64,000 nt of DNA, taken from the NCBI RefSeq assembly GCF_958445495.1, contig NZ_CAUCSQ010000004.1, positions 62,001-126,000 on the forward strand. Reading direction: 5' to 3'. The notes beneath the pieces are model-generated. The model was not told the origin of the DNA and did no database searches. It worked only from the letters and a program-made list of their open reading frames with translations. This stretch comes from an uncultured Bacteroides sp. GTDB taxonomy: Bacteria; Bacteroidota; Bacteroidia; Bacteroidales; Bacteroidaceae. Each line of letters opens with the position of its first letter. Within the stretch, counting starts at the first letter, position 1. Positions 44,550-54,381 of this stretch are shown here, piece by piece. Position numbers and translations under genes: made by a program.

Positions 44550-45848
44550 TTATCTTGTGTACATCAATGTGCCAAAACCCAAAGCATCAAATCCACCGGA
44601 GTTCTCGCCGTAATTCCCTCCTCCGCCTTCGATGCCGCGTGTTTCTACCGCAATGTCCAGATATTTAATCTGTTCGTCTTTAATTCCTTCCGCGTTCTTA
44701 TAGTGGTAATAAGGAAGCGCCCAGATGGGACGGTCTTGTCCGCGGCTCCCTTCGCCGATGGCCGTGCATTTTTCTTCCGACACTCCGTTCCACTGATTGG
44801 TGTAATAGCGTATGTACGTAATATACGGCACTTCGTCTGTGGTATAATTATAACAAGCCACATATTCACAAGCTTTCAGGAACATATTTTCCTTATATTT
44901 GAAGAAGTCGTCTCCCTGATTGTACGCCAACTGGCAAATGGTTCCCAGCAGCCCGACGCACATCAGCGTATGTCCCTGGTCGCGCCCGCTTTCCTGCATT
45001 TGGGCGAAGTTCGCGTATTCACCCGTGAAAACATGATAGATGGCTCTTGTCAGGCGTCCGTTGGTGCTGCCTGTCTGGAAATGTTCAATCGCCTCGTTAT
45101 AGATGTCCCGCCGGTCGGCAAGGATGCCTATCGCCATAACGGAAGCGACGTTGCAAAGCCCCCAGTTCGCCCAGTAATGAAGGTCGGTCGTCCCGTGGTG
45201 ACGCACCAGGAAATCTTTGTTGGCGGGGTAGAACACGTCTACCATCCAGTTCTGGTAATCCGTAAAATCTTTGGCGTTCCATCCCGGATAGTCACGAAGC
45301 AGCTCGCCCGCTATCGCAAACTCGTATCCGTAGATACCGGCCGCCAGAGAGACGTTGGAGTTTCCGCCCAAACCGGTACAGACATCCGCCCACTGATTCA
45401 GTATGTCTACCGCTTTGGCGGCATATTCGTCATTCTGCTCTATTTTCCAGCGCAGCCCCAACTGATAGGCAGCCGCGGCGCCCCTGGCGGCATTCATGTA
45501 GTTCTCGTCTCCGCTCACCCCGCGCTTAATGGTCTCCACAGGAGAAGTCACGAACGACAATTGCGCATATTTGCTACTCTTCAACAGTTCGTAGCCTTCC
45601 TTCCACGGCGATTCCTCCAAATGGGTGCGGATACGTTCGAAATCCTCTTCCGTATGCAATCCTCCCACATGCTCAAACGGCACGGACAAAGCCTTCGACT
45701 CCACTTCCACCAAATTCTCCTCATCTTCTTTAAGCGGGATATTCTCCAAATCCGTTTCCGCATTTATATCCGGCAAATCGATGCCGTCCCCGCATCCGGC
45801 AATTACCGCGGATGCGACAGCTATAATCATATAAGCTATTTTTCTCAT
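44550..45848 (-). CDS. Alginate-lyase-superfamily lipoprotein (polysaccharide lyase candidate B)
   Basis: Lipoprotein of 432 residues (start at 45848: MRKIAYMIIAVASAVIAGC, Cys19). It has the same PF05426-type alpha-barrel as the gene at 8092: GAAAAYQLGLRWKIEQ, DILNQWADVCTGLG, the active-site-type segment TTDLHYWANWGLCNVASVMA (His224, Asn228) and MQESGRDQGHTLMC. PL38-like classification is possible but not provable here. A beta-elimination mechanism on a uronic acid is expected. It lies 66 bp after the IPT lipoprotein gene, the same position the first lyase has in PUL-A. Confidence 0.82.
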   Translation of the reverse strand: MRKIAYMIIAVASAVIAGCGDGIDLPDINAETDLENIPLKEDEENLVEVESKALSVPFEHVGGLHTEEDFERIRTHLEESPWKEGYELLKSSKYAQLSFVTSPVETIKRGVSGDENYMNAARGAAAAYQLGLRWKIEQNDEYAAKAVDILNQWADVCTGLGGNSNVSLAAGIYGYEFAIAGELLRDYPGWNAKDFTDYQNWMVDVFYPANKDFLVRHHGTTDLHYWANWGLCNVASVMAIGILADRRDIYNEAIEHFQTGSTNGRLTRAIYHVFTGEYANFAQMQESGRDQGHTLMCVGLLGTICQLAYNQGDDFFKYKENMFLKACEYVACYNYTTDEVPYITYIRYYTNQWNGVSEEKCTAIGEGSRGQDRPIWALPYYHYKNAEGIKDEQIKYLDIAVETRGIEGGGGNYGENSGGFDALGFGTLMYTR

Positions 45849-45914
45849 AATACTGTCTTTTTTATATTGGTATAAAATCAAGAGAGTTGCTGCAATCCGG
45901 TAAAATGCATCCTC

Positions 45915-47984
45915 CTACTCTTTCAAAAGAATCTCAACGGACGATACTTTTACGCATTTGTTATTGACAAACTGTACGACAAAGCCCAATGTCGATACGC
46001 CGTCATAATCTATCTTCACGTCTTCCTGCGAGAACCGGACATTCTTGCAACTGCCTTTTTCCGTCAGATTAATGGAAGCTTTTATGCTCCCGTCATTGTC
46101 CTCCCACTGGAATTTGCCTCCATCCAGGTTAGAAGGCTCGCCGCCGCCCTTCTGAATCAGGAATCCCGCCTGTTTTCTGCCGCCTGCGTCCACGTTGACC
46201 TCCGCAACATTCAAAACAATATCGTAAGTTCCTTTAGGAAGTTCTATCGCCTGCCACATTTTTCCATTCTGCTTATTCGGCAACCCCCATCCTGCCTGAA
46301 TCACCAACAGCCCTCCGTCGGCATCCATGAACAAGCCTTCTCCGGGACGGCCCGCCAGACTCTCGTCATGATAGAACCCGTCATTGCCACTGCCGTAATT
46401 GAACGACCAGCCGGCAGGAGTGCAATGTCCGCTTGCCGCTCCTTCTACGGAAACAAACGGCCGCTTACCGTTGACAAGCACATATTCCGATACGTCGCTG
46501 CCTTTTTTCAGCATATTCAATTTACCGGTACTGGCAACCTGTGTCCCGACACCTTCGAAATGCAGGACGACCGCACCTTCGCCCGCTTCGCTGTCGGCGG
46601 AAACGCTTGCCGTGATTTTCGTATCGCTCTCAACGGTAAAGTCCAGCTCCTGTCCGTTGAAAACGGCGCTTGTAAGGGTGCTGTTCTTAAAACCGCTACC
46701 TTCGATTGTAATGACATCACCTGCCCGGACAGCATGTTCACTGAATACGTTATCGGTAACTACCGAGGTTATCACCGGCGAACTCAACACTTCAAACACG
46801 GAATAGTCTTCTCCCAACTCTATTTCGGCTCCCTGCATGGACAGAGACAAGGCGGTCGCGCCAAAATCCGTCAGTACCGGTACTTTCACCAGAAGGGCTC
46901 CGCCTCCTTCCGCCAGTTTAATATCCGTAGCGGGAGTCTCCCCGAATTTCACTTCAATGTCTTCCACAGAACGGACGAAATTCTTTCCGGAAATCGTAAC
47001 CTCCGTACCTACATATCCTTTAAGGGGAGTCACGCTTTCTACTACCGGTTTCGGCAATACGACATATTGCAATTGCGTCTGGACCGTTTCAAACGGAGTG
47101 ATGACAGTAACCGTATAACCGCCCGCTTCCAAAGAGGCGGGAACCGTAAGCGGAATGCTGTTTTCCGTCAGGTTCTCCCTGTCTATCACGGCATCCGCCG
47201 GCTCTTCCCCGTCCTTGCTGAAAAGAACTCTCAAAGTTCCGGGCTCTTCAACGGACTCATCCAGCAATTCCTGTACAAGGTTGGTTCCCGTTATGGTAAA
47301 CACGCTTCCCGCAAAGCCCGAAGGAACCGGCTCGCCCTCTTCCGGCACATCGAGCGCGGCATGCCGGAGAACCGTAAAGGGATAAGAAGAGAGGTCTACG
47401 CTCTGCCCGTCTACAACCAGGGAGACTGTCCCGCTCGCCGCCGTTTCCGGAACCTTCACGGTAAATTTTCCTTCTGCCGGTTCTCCTATGATTTCCGCCT
47501 TATTCTCCGTATCGTCGCCGAAATAGACCGTGTATAAAGAAACGGCCGTCACCAAATCGTGACCGATAAACGTAATCTCATCGCCGGGGAACCCATACTG
47601 GGGTTCCACCTTGCTCACTCCCGGCTTGCCTAGTACCTGATAGATGAAATCCGTCTCTATCCGTTGTCCGTACACATCGACGGTAATCTTTCCGTCCGTG
47701 GCGTCGGCAGGGACTTTTACGACAATCTCTGTTTCGGTACAAGAGAGCACCTCCGCTTCTTTCGAACCGATATAAACATTCACCATATCCGCCCGGATGC
47801 CGAATTCAGTCCCCGTTATGGTGAATTCGCTGCCGGCATATCCGGAATAGTAAGATAGTTTCTCGACCGTTGCCACCGGGTCCGTGTGGCTCATGGAAAT
47901 AATTTCCTCATTGTCCCCGTCACAGGAGGTTATCATACAAAATGAAAAGAAGGCGGGAAACAACCAATTATATATTTTCTTCAT
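45915..47984 (-). CDS. Multi-IPT/TIG surface lipoprotein, putative glycan-binding protein (PUL-B)
   Basis: Lipoprotein of 689 residues (MKKIYNWLFPAFFSFCMITSC). It contains about five IPT/TIG immunoglobulin-like repeats, each with a pattern like YSGYAGSEFTITGTEFG, YGFPGDEITFIGHDL, GFAGSVFTITGTNLV and LKGYVGTEVTISGKNF. The last about 190 residues (from VNGKRPFVSVEGAASG) form a different, tryptophan-rich domain (WGLPNKQNGKMWQAIELPKG) that is also found in the next lipoprotein, and is the likely glycan-binding module. Its place after SusD marks it as an SGBP. Ligand unknown. Confidence 0.82.
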   Translation of the reverse strand: MKKIYNWLFPAFFSFCMITSCDGDNEEIISMSHTDPVATVEKLSYYSGYAGSEFTITGTEFGIRADMVNVYIGSKEAEVLSCTETEIVVKVPADATDGKITVDVYGQRIETDFIYQVLGKPGVSKVEPQYGFPGDEITFIGHDLVTAVSLYTVYFGDDTENKAEIIGEPAEGKFTVKVPETAASGTVSLVVDGQSVDLSSYPFTVLRHAALDVPEEGEPVPSGFAGSVFTITGTNLVQELLDESVEEPGTLRVLFSKDGEEPADAVIDRENLTENSIPLTVPASLEAGGYTVTVITPFETVQTQLQYVVLPKPVVESVTPLKGYVGTEVTISGKNFVRSVEDIEVKFGETPATDIKLAEGGGALLVKVPVLTDFGATALSLSMQGAEIELGEDYSVFEVLSSPVITSVVTDNVFSEHAVRAGDVITIEGSGFKNSTLTSAVFNGQELDFTVESDTKITASVSADSEAGEGAVVLHFEGVGTQVASTGKLNMLKKGSDVSEYVLVNGKRPFVSVEGAASGHCTPAGWSFNYGSGNDGFYHDESLAGRPGEGLFMDADGGLLVIQAGWGLPNKQNGKMWQAIELPKGTYDIVLNVAEVNVDAGGRKQAGFLIQKGGGEPSNLDGGKFQWEDNDGSIKASINLTEKGSCKNVRFSQEDVKIDYDGVSTLGFVVQFVNNKCVKVSSVEILLKE

Positions 47985-48026
47985 AACAATCTTAACCGTT
48001 TTATCCTTTTTGCTTAATTAAATCCT

Positions 48027-49208
48027 TCATTTAAGAACCAGTTTCACGTCTGTCACCTTAAAGTAGGTATTGCTCGAACCGACCGTCATAAGGAAACCGA
48101 TTACGACATCCGCGGCTTCATCCAAAGTTATCGCGGGCGTAACCATCGTGCCCGAAACCGCATTTGCATCCGGATTCCAATTGTCGAAAGCGACACATAC
48201 CCCTCCCAGGTCCGTAACAGAAGCGATGTCTTCCACATTCGGGATGGCAGTATCGTCGGTTCCGGGGATTATCACCGCATAAAGCGCGTTATTGTCACTG
48301 TTCGGGAAATACGTTTCGGCATAGGTGACTTCCATCGTATAGGTTCCTTTACGCAAATGGACGGCCTGCCATACTTTTCCGTCGGTCACGGCGTTCTTCC
48401 CCCATCCTCTCTGGAAAGTGAGGAATGTGTTCGTTCCTTGCTGCTGCCTGCATCCGGTAGGATTCAATGAAGCCGCATTCTGATTCCAGCCCACAGGTTT
48501 GCTCCAGTCGCCCGGATTCTCCTCTTCGCTGGCAAACGGCTGTTTATAGTTCTCAAGGTAAAGCACTGTCACATCTCCCTTGGAATTCGGGTTGAGCATG
48601 GCGCCTGCCGTCAAATCGTACCCGTGAATCGTAACTGTCACGTTGCCTGTCTCATACCCGTCGGGAGTGACCGCCCTGATAGTCTGCCCGTCTACCAGCG
48701 TAAACTCGGCAGGCGTTCCGTTGAAACTGACCGAGATGTCCGAAGCGTCCGTCCCGAAGTTTTTCCCGATAATAGTCACGATATCCCCGGCATCGGCTAC
48801 GCTGCTCCCGTCTTCATTGTCGGACTCCATGCTTATGATTACGGGGGTAGGCAACACGGTATAATGGCCTATATTTTCCAGTTTATTGGTATAAACCTGC
48901 AATGAGACATCGCTGCTGACCGCCGTCTCGGGCACTTCAACCACAATGCGGTTGTTCTTGCACATCAATATCTCGGTTGCCTGCACCGCACCGAAGAACA
49001 CCTTTACGGCTTCCGCACGGTCACCGAAGTTCGTACCCGTGATAACCACCTGCGAGGCGACATATCCGTCGGTCGGATACATCTCCGTCACTTCCGGCAT
49101 GGGGTATTCGTAAACTCTGTACTTGGCGTCTTGCTCACAGCCGAGAAACAGTGCGGAAAGGCAAACAAGCACCGTCAAGTGAAATGAGTATGTATATAAA
49201 TGTTTCAT
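48027..49208 (-). CDS. IPT/TIG surface lipoprotein, second putative glycan-binding protein (PUL-B)
   Basis: Lipoprotein of 393 residues (MKHLYTYSFHLTVLVCLSALFLGC). Two IPT/TIG repeats (about 35-210: TDGYVASQVVITGTNFGDRA, DAGDIVTIIGKNFGTDASDI) precede a C-terminal domain of about 175 residues with CRQQQGTNTFLTFQRGWGKN and GKVWQAVHLRKGTYTMEVTY. That domain resembles the C-terminus of the larger lipoprotein downstream (GKMWQAIELPKGTYDIVLNV), so the two are probably paralogues with the same binding fold. It lies 42 bp after SusD and 42 bp before the larger SGBP gene. Confidence 0.82.
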   Translation of the reverse strand: MKHLYTYSFHLTVLVCLSALFLGCEQDAKYRVYEYPMPEVTEMYPTDGYVASQVVITGTNFGDRAEAVKVFFGAVQATEILMCKNNRIVVEVPETAVSSDVSLQVYTNKLENIGHYTVLPTPVIISMESDNEDGSSVADAGDIVTIIGKNFGTDASDISVSFNGTPAEFTLVDGQTIRAVTPDGYETGNVTVTIHGYDLTAGAMLNPNSKGDVTVLYLENYKQPFASEEENPGDWSKPVGWNQNAASLNPTGCRQQQGTNTFLTFQRGWGKNAVTDGKVWQAVHLRKGTYTMEVTYAETYFPNSDNNALYAVIIPGTDDTAIPNVEDIASVTDLGGVCVAFDNWNPDANAVSGTMVTPAITLDEAADVVIGFLMTVGSSNTYFKVTDVKLVLK

Positions 49209-49250
49209 ATATGCTGCTTTTTATTGTATTCGAATCGTTTTAATCAAAAA

Positions 49251-51047
49251 TCAATATCCCGGATTCTGCACCAGATTCGGATTCAGGTTTATCTGGTCTT
49301 GCGGAATCGGCCATAAATAATCCATCTTGTTGAACGAACAGTCGGTAGATTTGAGAAGTACCACGGCCGGTAACTTGCCGAAAGGAGTATCCACTTCTTC
49401 CGTTCCTTTCGTATAACTTGCCGGCTTATACCTGTCGGACACGGCGTCGCCGTCGGAATCTACAAACACGGTCGGATAATCGGCGTTCCCCACTATCATG
49501 CCGCAACGCGACTCATTCAGCTCTTCCTCGGCAATGCCCCAACGTTTCAAATCGTCGCAGCGGTAACCTTCCATATAAAGTTCCAACGTGCGCTCGCGGC
49601 GAATTTCATCCAGCATCACTTCGCTCAAGGATTTATCCGCATTCTCCGCCACTCCGTTTTTAATCTGTGCGGCCAGCGCATTCGTCAAGTCGGCTATACC
49701 TGCACGTTCGCGTATCTTATTAATCGAATTGTCCAACTGCTCGTCCGATATTTCACCGTAACGCTCCATCACGGCTTCCGCATAGTTCAGGTAGACCTCT
49801 GCCAGGCGAAGCACCGGATAATTGGCCGATTCGTCTTTGTTGTTATAACTGATGTCGGTCACTGCGAACTTATAAGTGCCGTAACCGGCGTCTCCGGTCA
49901 GATTGGTCGATTCGTCGGGTTTGCCGATATAAGATTCCAGGCGGTAATCGCGGTTTTCATACTCGTCGCCCGGTGTTTTATATCCTTTGAACTTGTCGGA
50001 CATCGAAATGGGAAGCCCGTCCGAACACAGAAACATGTCTACCAGTTTCCGGCTGGGACGCAAGGTGTAGACGATACGGCTCAACTCTACCTGCCCTTTA
50101 CGGGTATCCCGGCTGTAAACGGCCGCGATGACAAACTCTTTGTTCGTGTCCCTTCCCGCACCCGCCGGATTGCTTCCCGCCTCCTCGATATTGAACAGGT
50201 AACGGTTGCTCAGATTCTTCATCGCATCCACATTATTGTAGTTCCAGAGCGAATAATTCGTATCGTCCATCACTTCCTTCGACAAGGCGGCGGATTCTTC
50301 GAGAAAAGAGTTCACCTGGTCGGAAGAAGGTCCTGCCGACCCTTCGAAGTCCGTAGAAGTGCCATTGTATTTCCTCCAGGTAGCTTCATACAACAGTACC
50401 CGCGCCTTGAACGCCTTCGCCGCCTGCTGGCTGATTCGCCCTTTATCGCCGGCAGCGATATTTTCTTCCCTCGGCAGGACGGCTATGGCGGCGTCCAAAT
50501 CGGACAGGATAAGGTTGACAACCTCGTAACGGCTGCTGCGGGCTCCCATCAATTCCGGCGAATCGACATCAAGCACGCCGGTCACAATGGGCACGCCGCC
50601 AAAGAACTTCAGCAGATAGAAATAATTATAAGCGCGGAAGAAATGCCCTTCACCCGTTTCAACTTGGATGTCCTCCCGGCTGCCCGAATAGGTTTTCGCT
50701 TTCTCCAGCAGGATATTCGTCGCGCGGATATTGGCGTAACAGTTCCCCCAACGGCTGTCATTCCCGCCTGCGGAAAGATTGCCTGTACCGACTCCGTAGG
50801 AATACTGGAAATTTGCGGAAAGGTCTGAAGATACATCCATATGGTCGAAGATGCTTCCGTAACCGGACTGCCATCCTATCAACTGGCTATAAAGCCCGTT
50901 GGCGTATTCGCGGAAATGCTCCTGCCTCTTAAAGTAAATCACATCGGTCTTTGCATCCAACGGTTCCAAATCAAGAAACGTGTCCATGCAAGAAGAGAGT
51001 CCTGCCATACAGGCACAGGCTAATATATAGTTTCTTATCTTATTCAT
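49251..51047 (-). CDS. SusD/RagB family glycan-binding lipoprotein (PUL-B)
   Basis: Lipoprotein of 598 residues (MNKIRNYILACACMAGLSSC, Cys20, then MDTFLDLEPLDAKTD). SusD features: GEGHFFRAYNYFYLLKFFGG, YPVLRLAEVYLNYAEAVMER, EIRRERTLELYMEGYRCDDL, and the C-terminal YLWPIPQDQINLNPNLVQNP. It lies 30 bp from the SusC stop, forming the obligate SusCD pair. Only the general fold is shared with the PUL-A SusD, so the two pairs may take different oligosaccharides. Confidence 0.96.
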   Translation of the reverse strand: MNKIRNYILACACMAGLSSCMDTFLDLEPLDAKTDVIYFKRQEHFREYANGLYSQLIGWQSGYGSIFDHMDVSSDLSANFQYSYGVGTGNLSAGGNDSRWGNCYANIRATNILLEKAKTYSGSREDIQVETGEGHFFRAYNYFYLLKFFGGVPIVTGVLDVDSPELMGARSSRYEVVNLILSDLDAAIAVLPREENIAAGDKGRISQQAAKAFKARVLLYEATWRKYNGTSTDFEGSAGPSSDQVNSFLEESAALSKEVMDDTNYSLWNYNNVDAMKNLSNRYLFNIEEAGSNPAGAGRDTNKEFVIAAVYSRDTRKGQVELSRIVYTLRPSRKLVDMFLCSDGLPISMSDKFKGYKTPGDEYENRDYRLESYIGKPDESTNLTGDAGYGTYKFAVTDISYNNKDESANYPVLRLAEVYLNYAEAVMERYGEISDEQLDNSINKIRERAGIADLTNALAAQIKNGVAENADKSLSEVMLDEIRRERTLELYMEGYRCDDLKRWGIAEEELNESRCGMIVGNADYPTVFVDSDGDAVSDRYKPASYTKGTEEVDTPFGKLPAVVLLKSTDCSFNKMDYLWPIPQDQINLNPNLVQNPGY

Positions 51048-51077
51048 AGCTTCTGTTTTTATCTATTAGCAAATCCA

Positions 51078-54000
51078 TTACAAAGTAACATTCAGGCCGA
51101 ACGACCAAGTACGAGCAAACGGATAGCCGTTGTTATTGGAGCTGGCTCCCATTTCCGGGTCAAACCCGTCTTTGATGCTGGTAGCTTCCCACAAATCATT
51201 TCCGGAGAAATAGACGCGCACTTTTTCCAGCTTTACCTTACGTGTCCATATCTGCGGCAGCGTATATCCTACAATCAAGGTCTTCAAACGGATATAGCGG
51301 TTGTTCTGCAACATGAAATCATTATTCTCGTAATTCCAGTGCGACACTTTCGTATTAGTAGTCAGGCGGGGATATTCCGAATGTGGATTCTCTTCCGTCC
51401 ACGTTTTCCCCAGGAACCTCGGATTCTGGTTGGAAGTACGGGACTGGAACGGGTAAGCCATCCAGTCGTTACGCATCACGTATTGCTTTCCTATCCCCTG
51501 GAACAGGGCGCTTACATCTATCCCTTTCCATGAACATCCCAGGTTCAGCCCGAAATTGAAGTGGGGATTGGCATCGCCGATATACTGCAGGTCGCTGTCG
51601 CCGCTTCCCACACCCGTAACCTTATAGTCGCCGTTCAGGTCAATACGTTTGGTGTCTCCGGGACGTAAGGCGTTCGAGCCTTGCTGCTCCATGCCGATGA
51701 GGTCGCTGCCTGTCCGGTAATACAGTGCATAATAACGGTCTACCTCCGCCTGGTCTTTGAAATACCCGTCCGTACGGTACAGGAAATACGAATTCAGCGG
51801 ATACCCGTTCACCTTCGCATTCAGTCCCGCATTCCAGGTGTCGGCGCCTTCCATGTCTTTCAACATGCTTCTTGTGTCGCCGATGTTGAAGTCTACGTTG
51901 TATGAGAAATCTTTGATGCGGTCGCGCCATCCTATCGTAAATTCCCATCCTTTCACATTCAGGTGTCCGCTGTTGGTTTTCGGCGCGGTCCCTCCCAATA
52001 CGGAAGGATAAGTGACATTAATCAACATGCCGATATTGTCTTTGATGAAATAGTCGAAAGAGGTACGCAGGCGGCTGTCGAGGAAGTTCAGGTCAATACC
52101 GAAATTCTTCTGCTCCACCCGTTCCCAAGTACGGTCGTAGGAAATCAGGCCGCTGTAGCTGGTAGCTACCTGGGTGGCGGGTATCACGCCGAACTGAGTC
52201 GTTCCTTTGCCGATTGTGCCGACATAATCGAAATCTCCCAATCCTACGTTATTGCCTGAGTTACCGTAGCTGAACCGCAGTTTTCCGAAATTAACGACAG
52301 GAGTAACGGACTCCAGGAATTTTTCCTGCGTAAACACCCATCCCCCGGAGATGGAAGCGAAGGTTTTAAAACGGTATCCTTCGGCAAACCGGGAATCTCC
52401 GTCACTTCGCCCCAGGAACTCAATCAGGTATTTGTCCGCATAATTGTAGTTCAGCCTCGCGATGTATGAATACGTGCCGTTCTGTGACTTGCCTCCGCCG
52501 TTGCCTTGCGTCCCGCTGGAGAGGTTCAAATCGTAGATTCCCACATCTTCGAACACTTCGCGGGCGGTCACTACCTTTTTGGAAGTATATTTCGTGGCTT
52601 CAATGCCGAACATGGCGTCTACATTATGTACATCGGCGAATGTGCGCTTATATTTCAACATTCCCGAATAATACTGATAAAAATAATTATTGGCTTCCAC
52701 CAGGTAACCGGGTTGGTGGGAATCTTTCAGATTCAACACGTTTTCTGGAGTACTCATTGTCTGTGTCGTTTCATACACAAGCTTCGTGGCTTTCTCTCCG
52801 AACCAGTTGTATGTCTGTACCGGCAGCGACCATCTTTCCCTACGGAACTCTTCATTCTGGAAAGAGGCTATTCCTTCAAAACTGATTCCTTTCCATATAT
52901 CCACGGTCGCCTTCACGTCGAGACGGGTAGTCAGGCTCGCTTTATTGTCGCGTCCTCCGTCCGAAGTGGCCGCCGCGGCATTGCGGTCACCCACATTACC
53001 GAAATTGGCGTACCATTGCCCGTAAGGATTCTTGGCGGGGAAGAAAGGCGCGTCGTTTCCGTAGAGCGTCTTGTCGATACCGTGCGACGGGGTTTCCGTA
53101 TCTGTCTTAATCATACTGGCGGAAGTGTCCAGCTTGAACCAATCCGTCAATTTGACACCGTAATTCAAACGAAGGTTCAACTGTTTCTGGCCGTCATAGG
53201 CGGTAGCCAGGTTGCCCTGATTGTCGGCATACGCCAATGACAGGCGGTAGTCGGACTTTTCCGTAGCGCCCGACACGCTCAAGTTGTGCTGGTAAGAGTA
53301 ACGCCGGGCGAACATCTCGTCCAGACGGTTGGCATTGCCGACAAACATGGCTCCCCAATCGGCAATCGTAGATTCGTATATTCCTTCGATGCCTTGCGCC
53401 ATTTTCCGGAGATTCTCCTCTCCCCAGCCCCACCAGTCTTTCTCATTCATCACTTTGTTGGCTTCCAGCCACATCGTGGCATACTCCTGCATCGTAGGCG
53501 AATATGACATGACGCCGTTAGTAGTGAAACGCATATTGAAATTGTAATCGACCGTCGTTTTTCCCTTTCCTTTCTTCGTAGTCACGAGAATGACCCCATT
53601 GGCGGCTTTCGCACCGTAAATGGAAGCCGACCCGTCTTTCAGCACACTGATACTCTCGATATCGTCTGAGTTCAGATTTTGAAAGGAAGCGGCGTTCAGG
53701 GTGGGCACTCCGTCTACGATAATCAACGGGCTGCCTCCATTGACCGAAGTCGCCCCGCGAATCTGAAAGTTCAGTCCTTCATTGCCCGGACGCGAGCTGG
53801 AACGGGTCACTACCAACCCCGGAGTGGCTCCCTGCAAAGCCACACCGACGTTAGTGACGGCGCGGCTCTCCAACACCTGGCTGCTGACGGACTCTACCGC
53901 ACCGGTCAAAGTGGCTTTCTTCTGTGTGCCGTAACCCACGACAACCACTTCGTCCAAAGCGTTATTATCTTCTTTCAGCACAATCTTGAAATCGGAACGC

Positions 54001-54332
54001 CCGTTCAGGCTGACTGTCTGGTCCATATATCCGATATAACTTACCTTTATCTGTCTGGCATCCGCAGGCACATTCAATGTAAACCGACCGTCAACATCGG
54101 TAATCACTCCCGCATTGCTTCCTACAACCACTACATTGCAACCAATCAAAGGTTCGCCGTTCACATCCGTGACAAGCCCTTTGACGGTACGGCCCGCCTG
54201 GACCGCAATCAAACTCTTTTCCACTTCTACGGAATCGTCCGCATAAAGCAAGATACCGGGCGAACCGCCCAGCAGCACGGCAAAAGCCAATGCGACTCCT
54301 TTTGAACATAAGAATCTGGATTTAATTTCCAT
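51078..54332 (-). CDS. SusC/RagA family TonB-linked outer-membrane transporter (PUL-B)
   Basis: TonB-dependent oligosaccharide importer of 1084 residues. A signal (GVALAFAVLLGGSPGILLYA) is followed by a carboxypeptidase-regulatory-like domain (GRTVKGLVTDVNGEPLIGCN, DVDGRFTLNVP), DEVVVVGYGTQKKATLTGAV, a plug (IRGATSVNGGSPLIIVDGVP) and a barrel ending WSFGLNVTL. As with the other SusC, no STN signalling domain is seen. The sigma gene ends 49 bp upstream, so the two may share a transcript. Confidence 0.97.
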   Translation of the reverse strand: MEIKSRFLCSKGVALAFAVLLGGSPGILLYADDSVEVEKSLIAVQAGRTVKGLVTDVNGEPLIGCNVVVVGSNAGVITDVDGRFTLNVPADARQIKVSYIGYMDQTVSLNGRSDFKIVLKEDNNALDEVVVVGYGTQKKATLTGAVESVSSQVLESRAVTNVGVALQGATPGLVVTRSSSRPGNEGLNFQIRGATSVNGGSPLIIVDGVPTLNAASFQNLNSDDIESISVLKDGSASIYGAKAANGVILVTTKKGKGKTTVDYNFNMRFTTNGVMSYSPTMQEYATMWLEANKVMNEKDWWGWGEENLRKMAQGIEGIYESTIADWGAMFVGNANRLDEMFARRYSYQHNLSVSGATEKSDYRLSLAYADNQGNLATAYDGQKQLNLRLNYGVKLTDWFKLDTSASMIKTDTETPSHGIDKTLYGNDAPFFPAKNPYGQWYANFGNVGDRNAAAATSDGGRDNKASLTTRLDVKATVDIWKGISFEGIASFQNEEFRRERWSLPVQTYNWFGEKATKLVYETTQTMSTPENVLNLKDSHQPGYLVEANNYFYQYYSGMLKYKRTFADVHNVDAMFGIEATKYTSKKVVTAREVFEDVGIYDLNLSSGTQGNGGGKSQNGTYSYIARLNYNYADKYLIEFLGRSDGDSRFAEGYRFKTFASISGGWVFTQEKFLESVTPVVNFGKLRFSYGNSGNNVGLGDFDYVGTIGKGTTQFGVIPATQVATSYSGLISYDRTWERVEQKNFGIDLNFLDSRLRTSFDYFIKDNIGMLINVTYPSVLGGTAPKTNSGHLNVKGWEFTIGWRDRIKDFSYNVDFNIGDTRSMLKDMEGADTWNAGLNAKVNGYPLNSYFLYRTDGYFKDQAEVDRYYALYYRTGSDLIGMEQQGSNALRPGDTKRIDLNGDYKVTGVGSGDSDLQYIGDANPHFNFGLNLGCSWKGIDVSALFQGIGKQYVMRNDWMAYPFQSRTSNQNPRFLGKTWTEENPHSEYPRLTTNTKVSHWNYENNDFMLQNNRYIRLKTLIVGYTLPQIWTRKVKLEKVRVYFSGNDLWEATSIKDGFDPEMGASSNNNGYPFARTWSFGLNVTL

Positions 54333-54381
54333 AATACTATTAAATTATTAAAGTTAATATGTGTTTTTCCGAATCCGGTTT

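Noticed and set aside
44703..45875. Plus-strand open frame of 390 codons
   Set aside because: Antisense to lyase candidate B, with no domain or signal of its own.
46368..47537. Plus-strand open frame of 389 codons
   Set aside because: Antisense to the IPT lipoprotein; Arg/Tyr/Phe-rich composition indicates a shadow frame.
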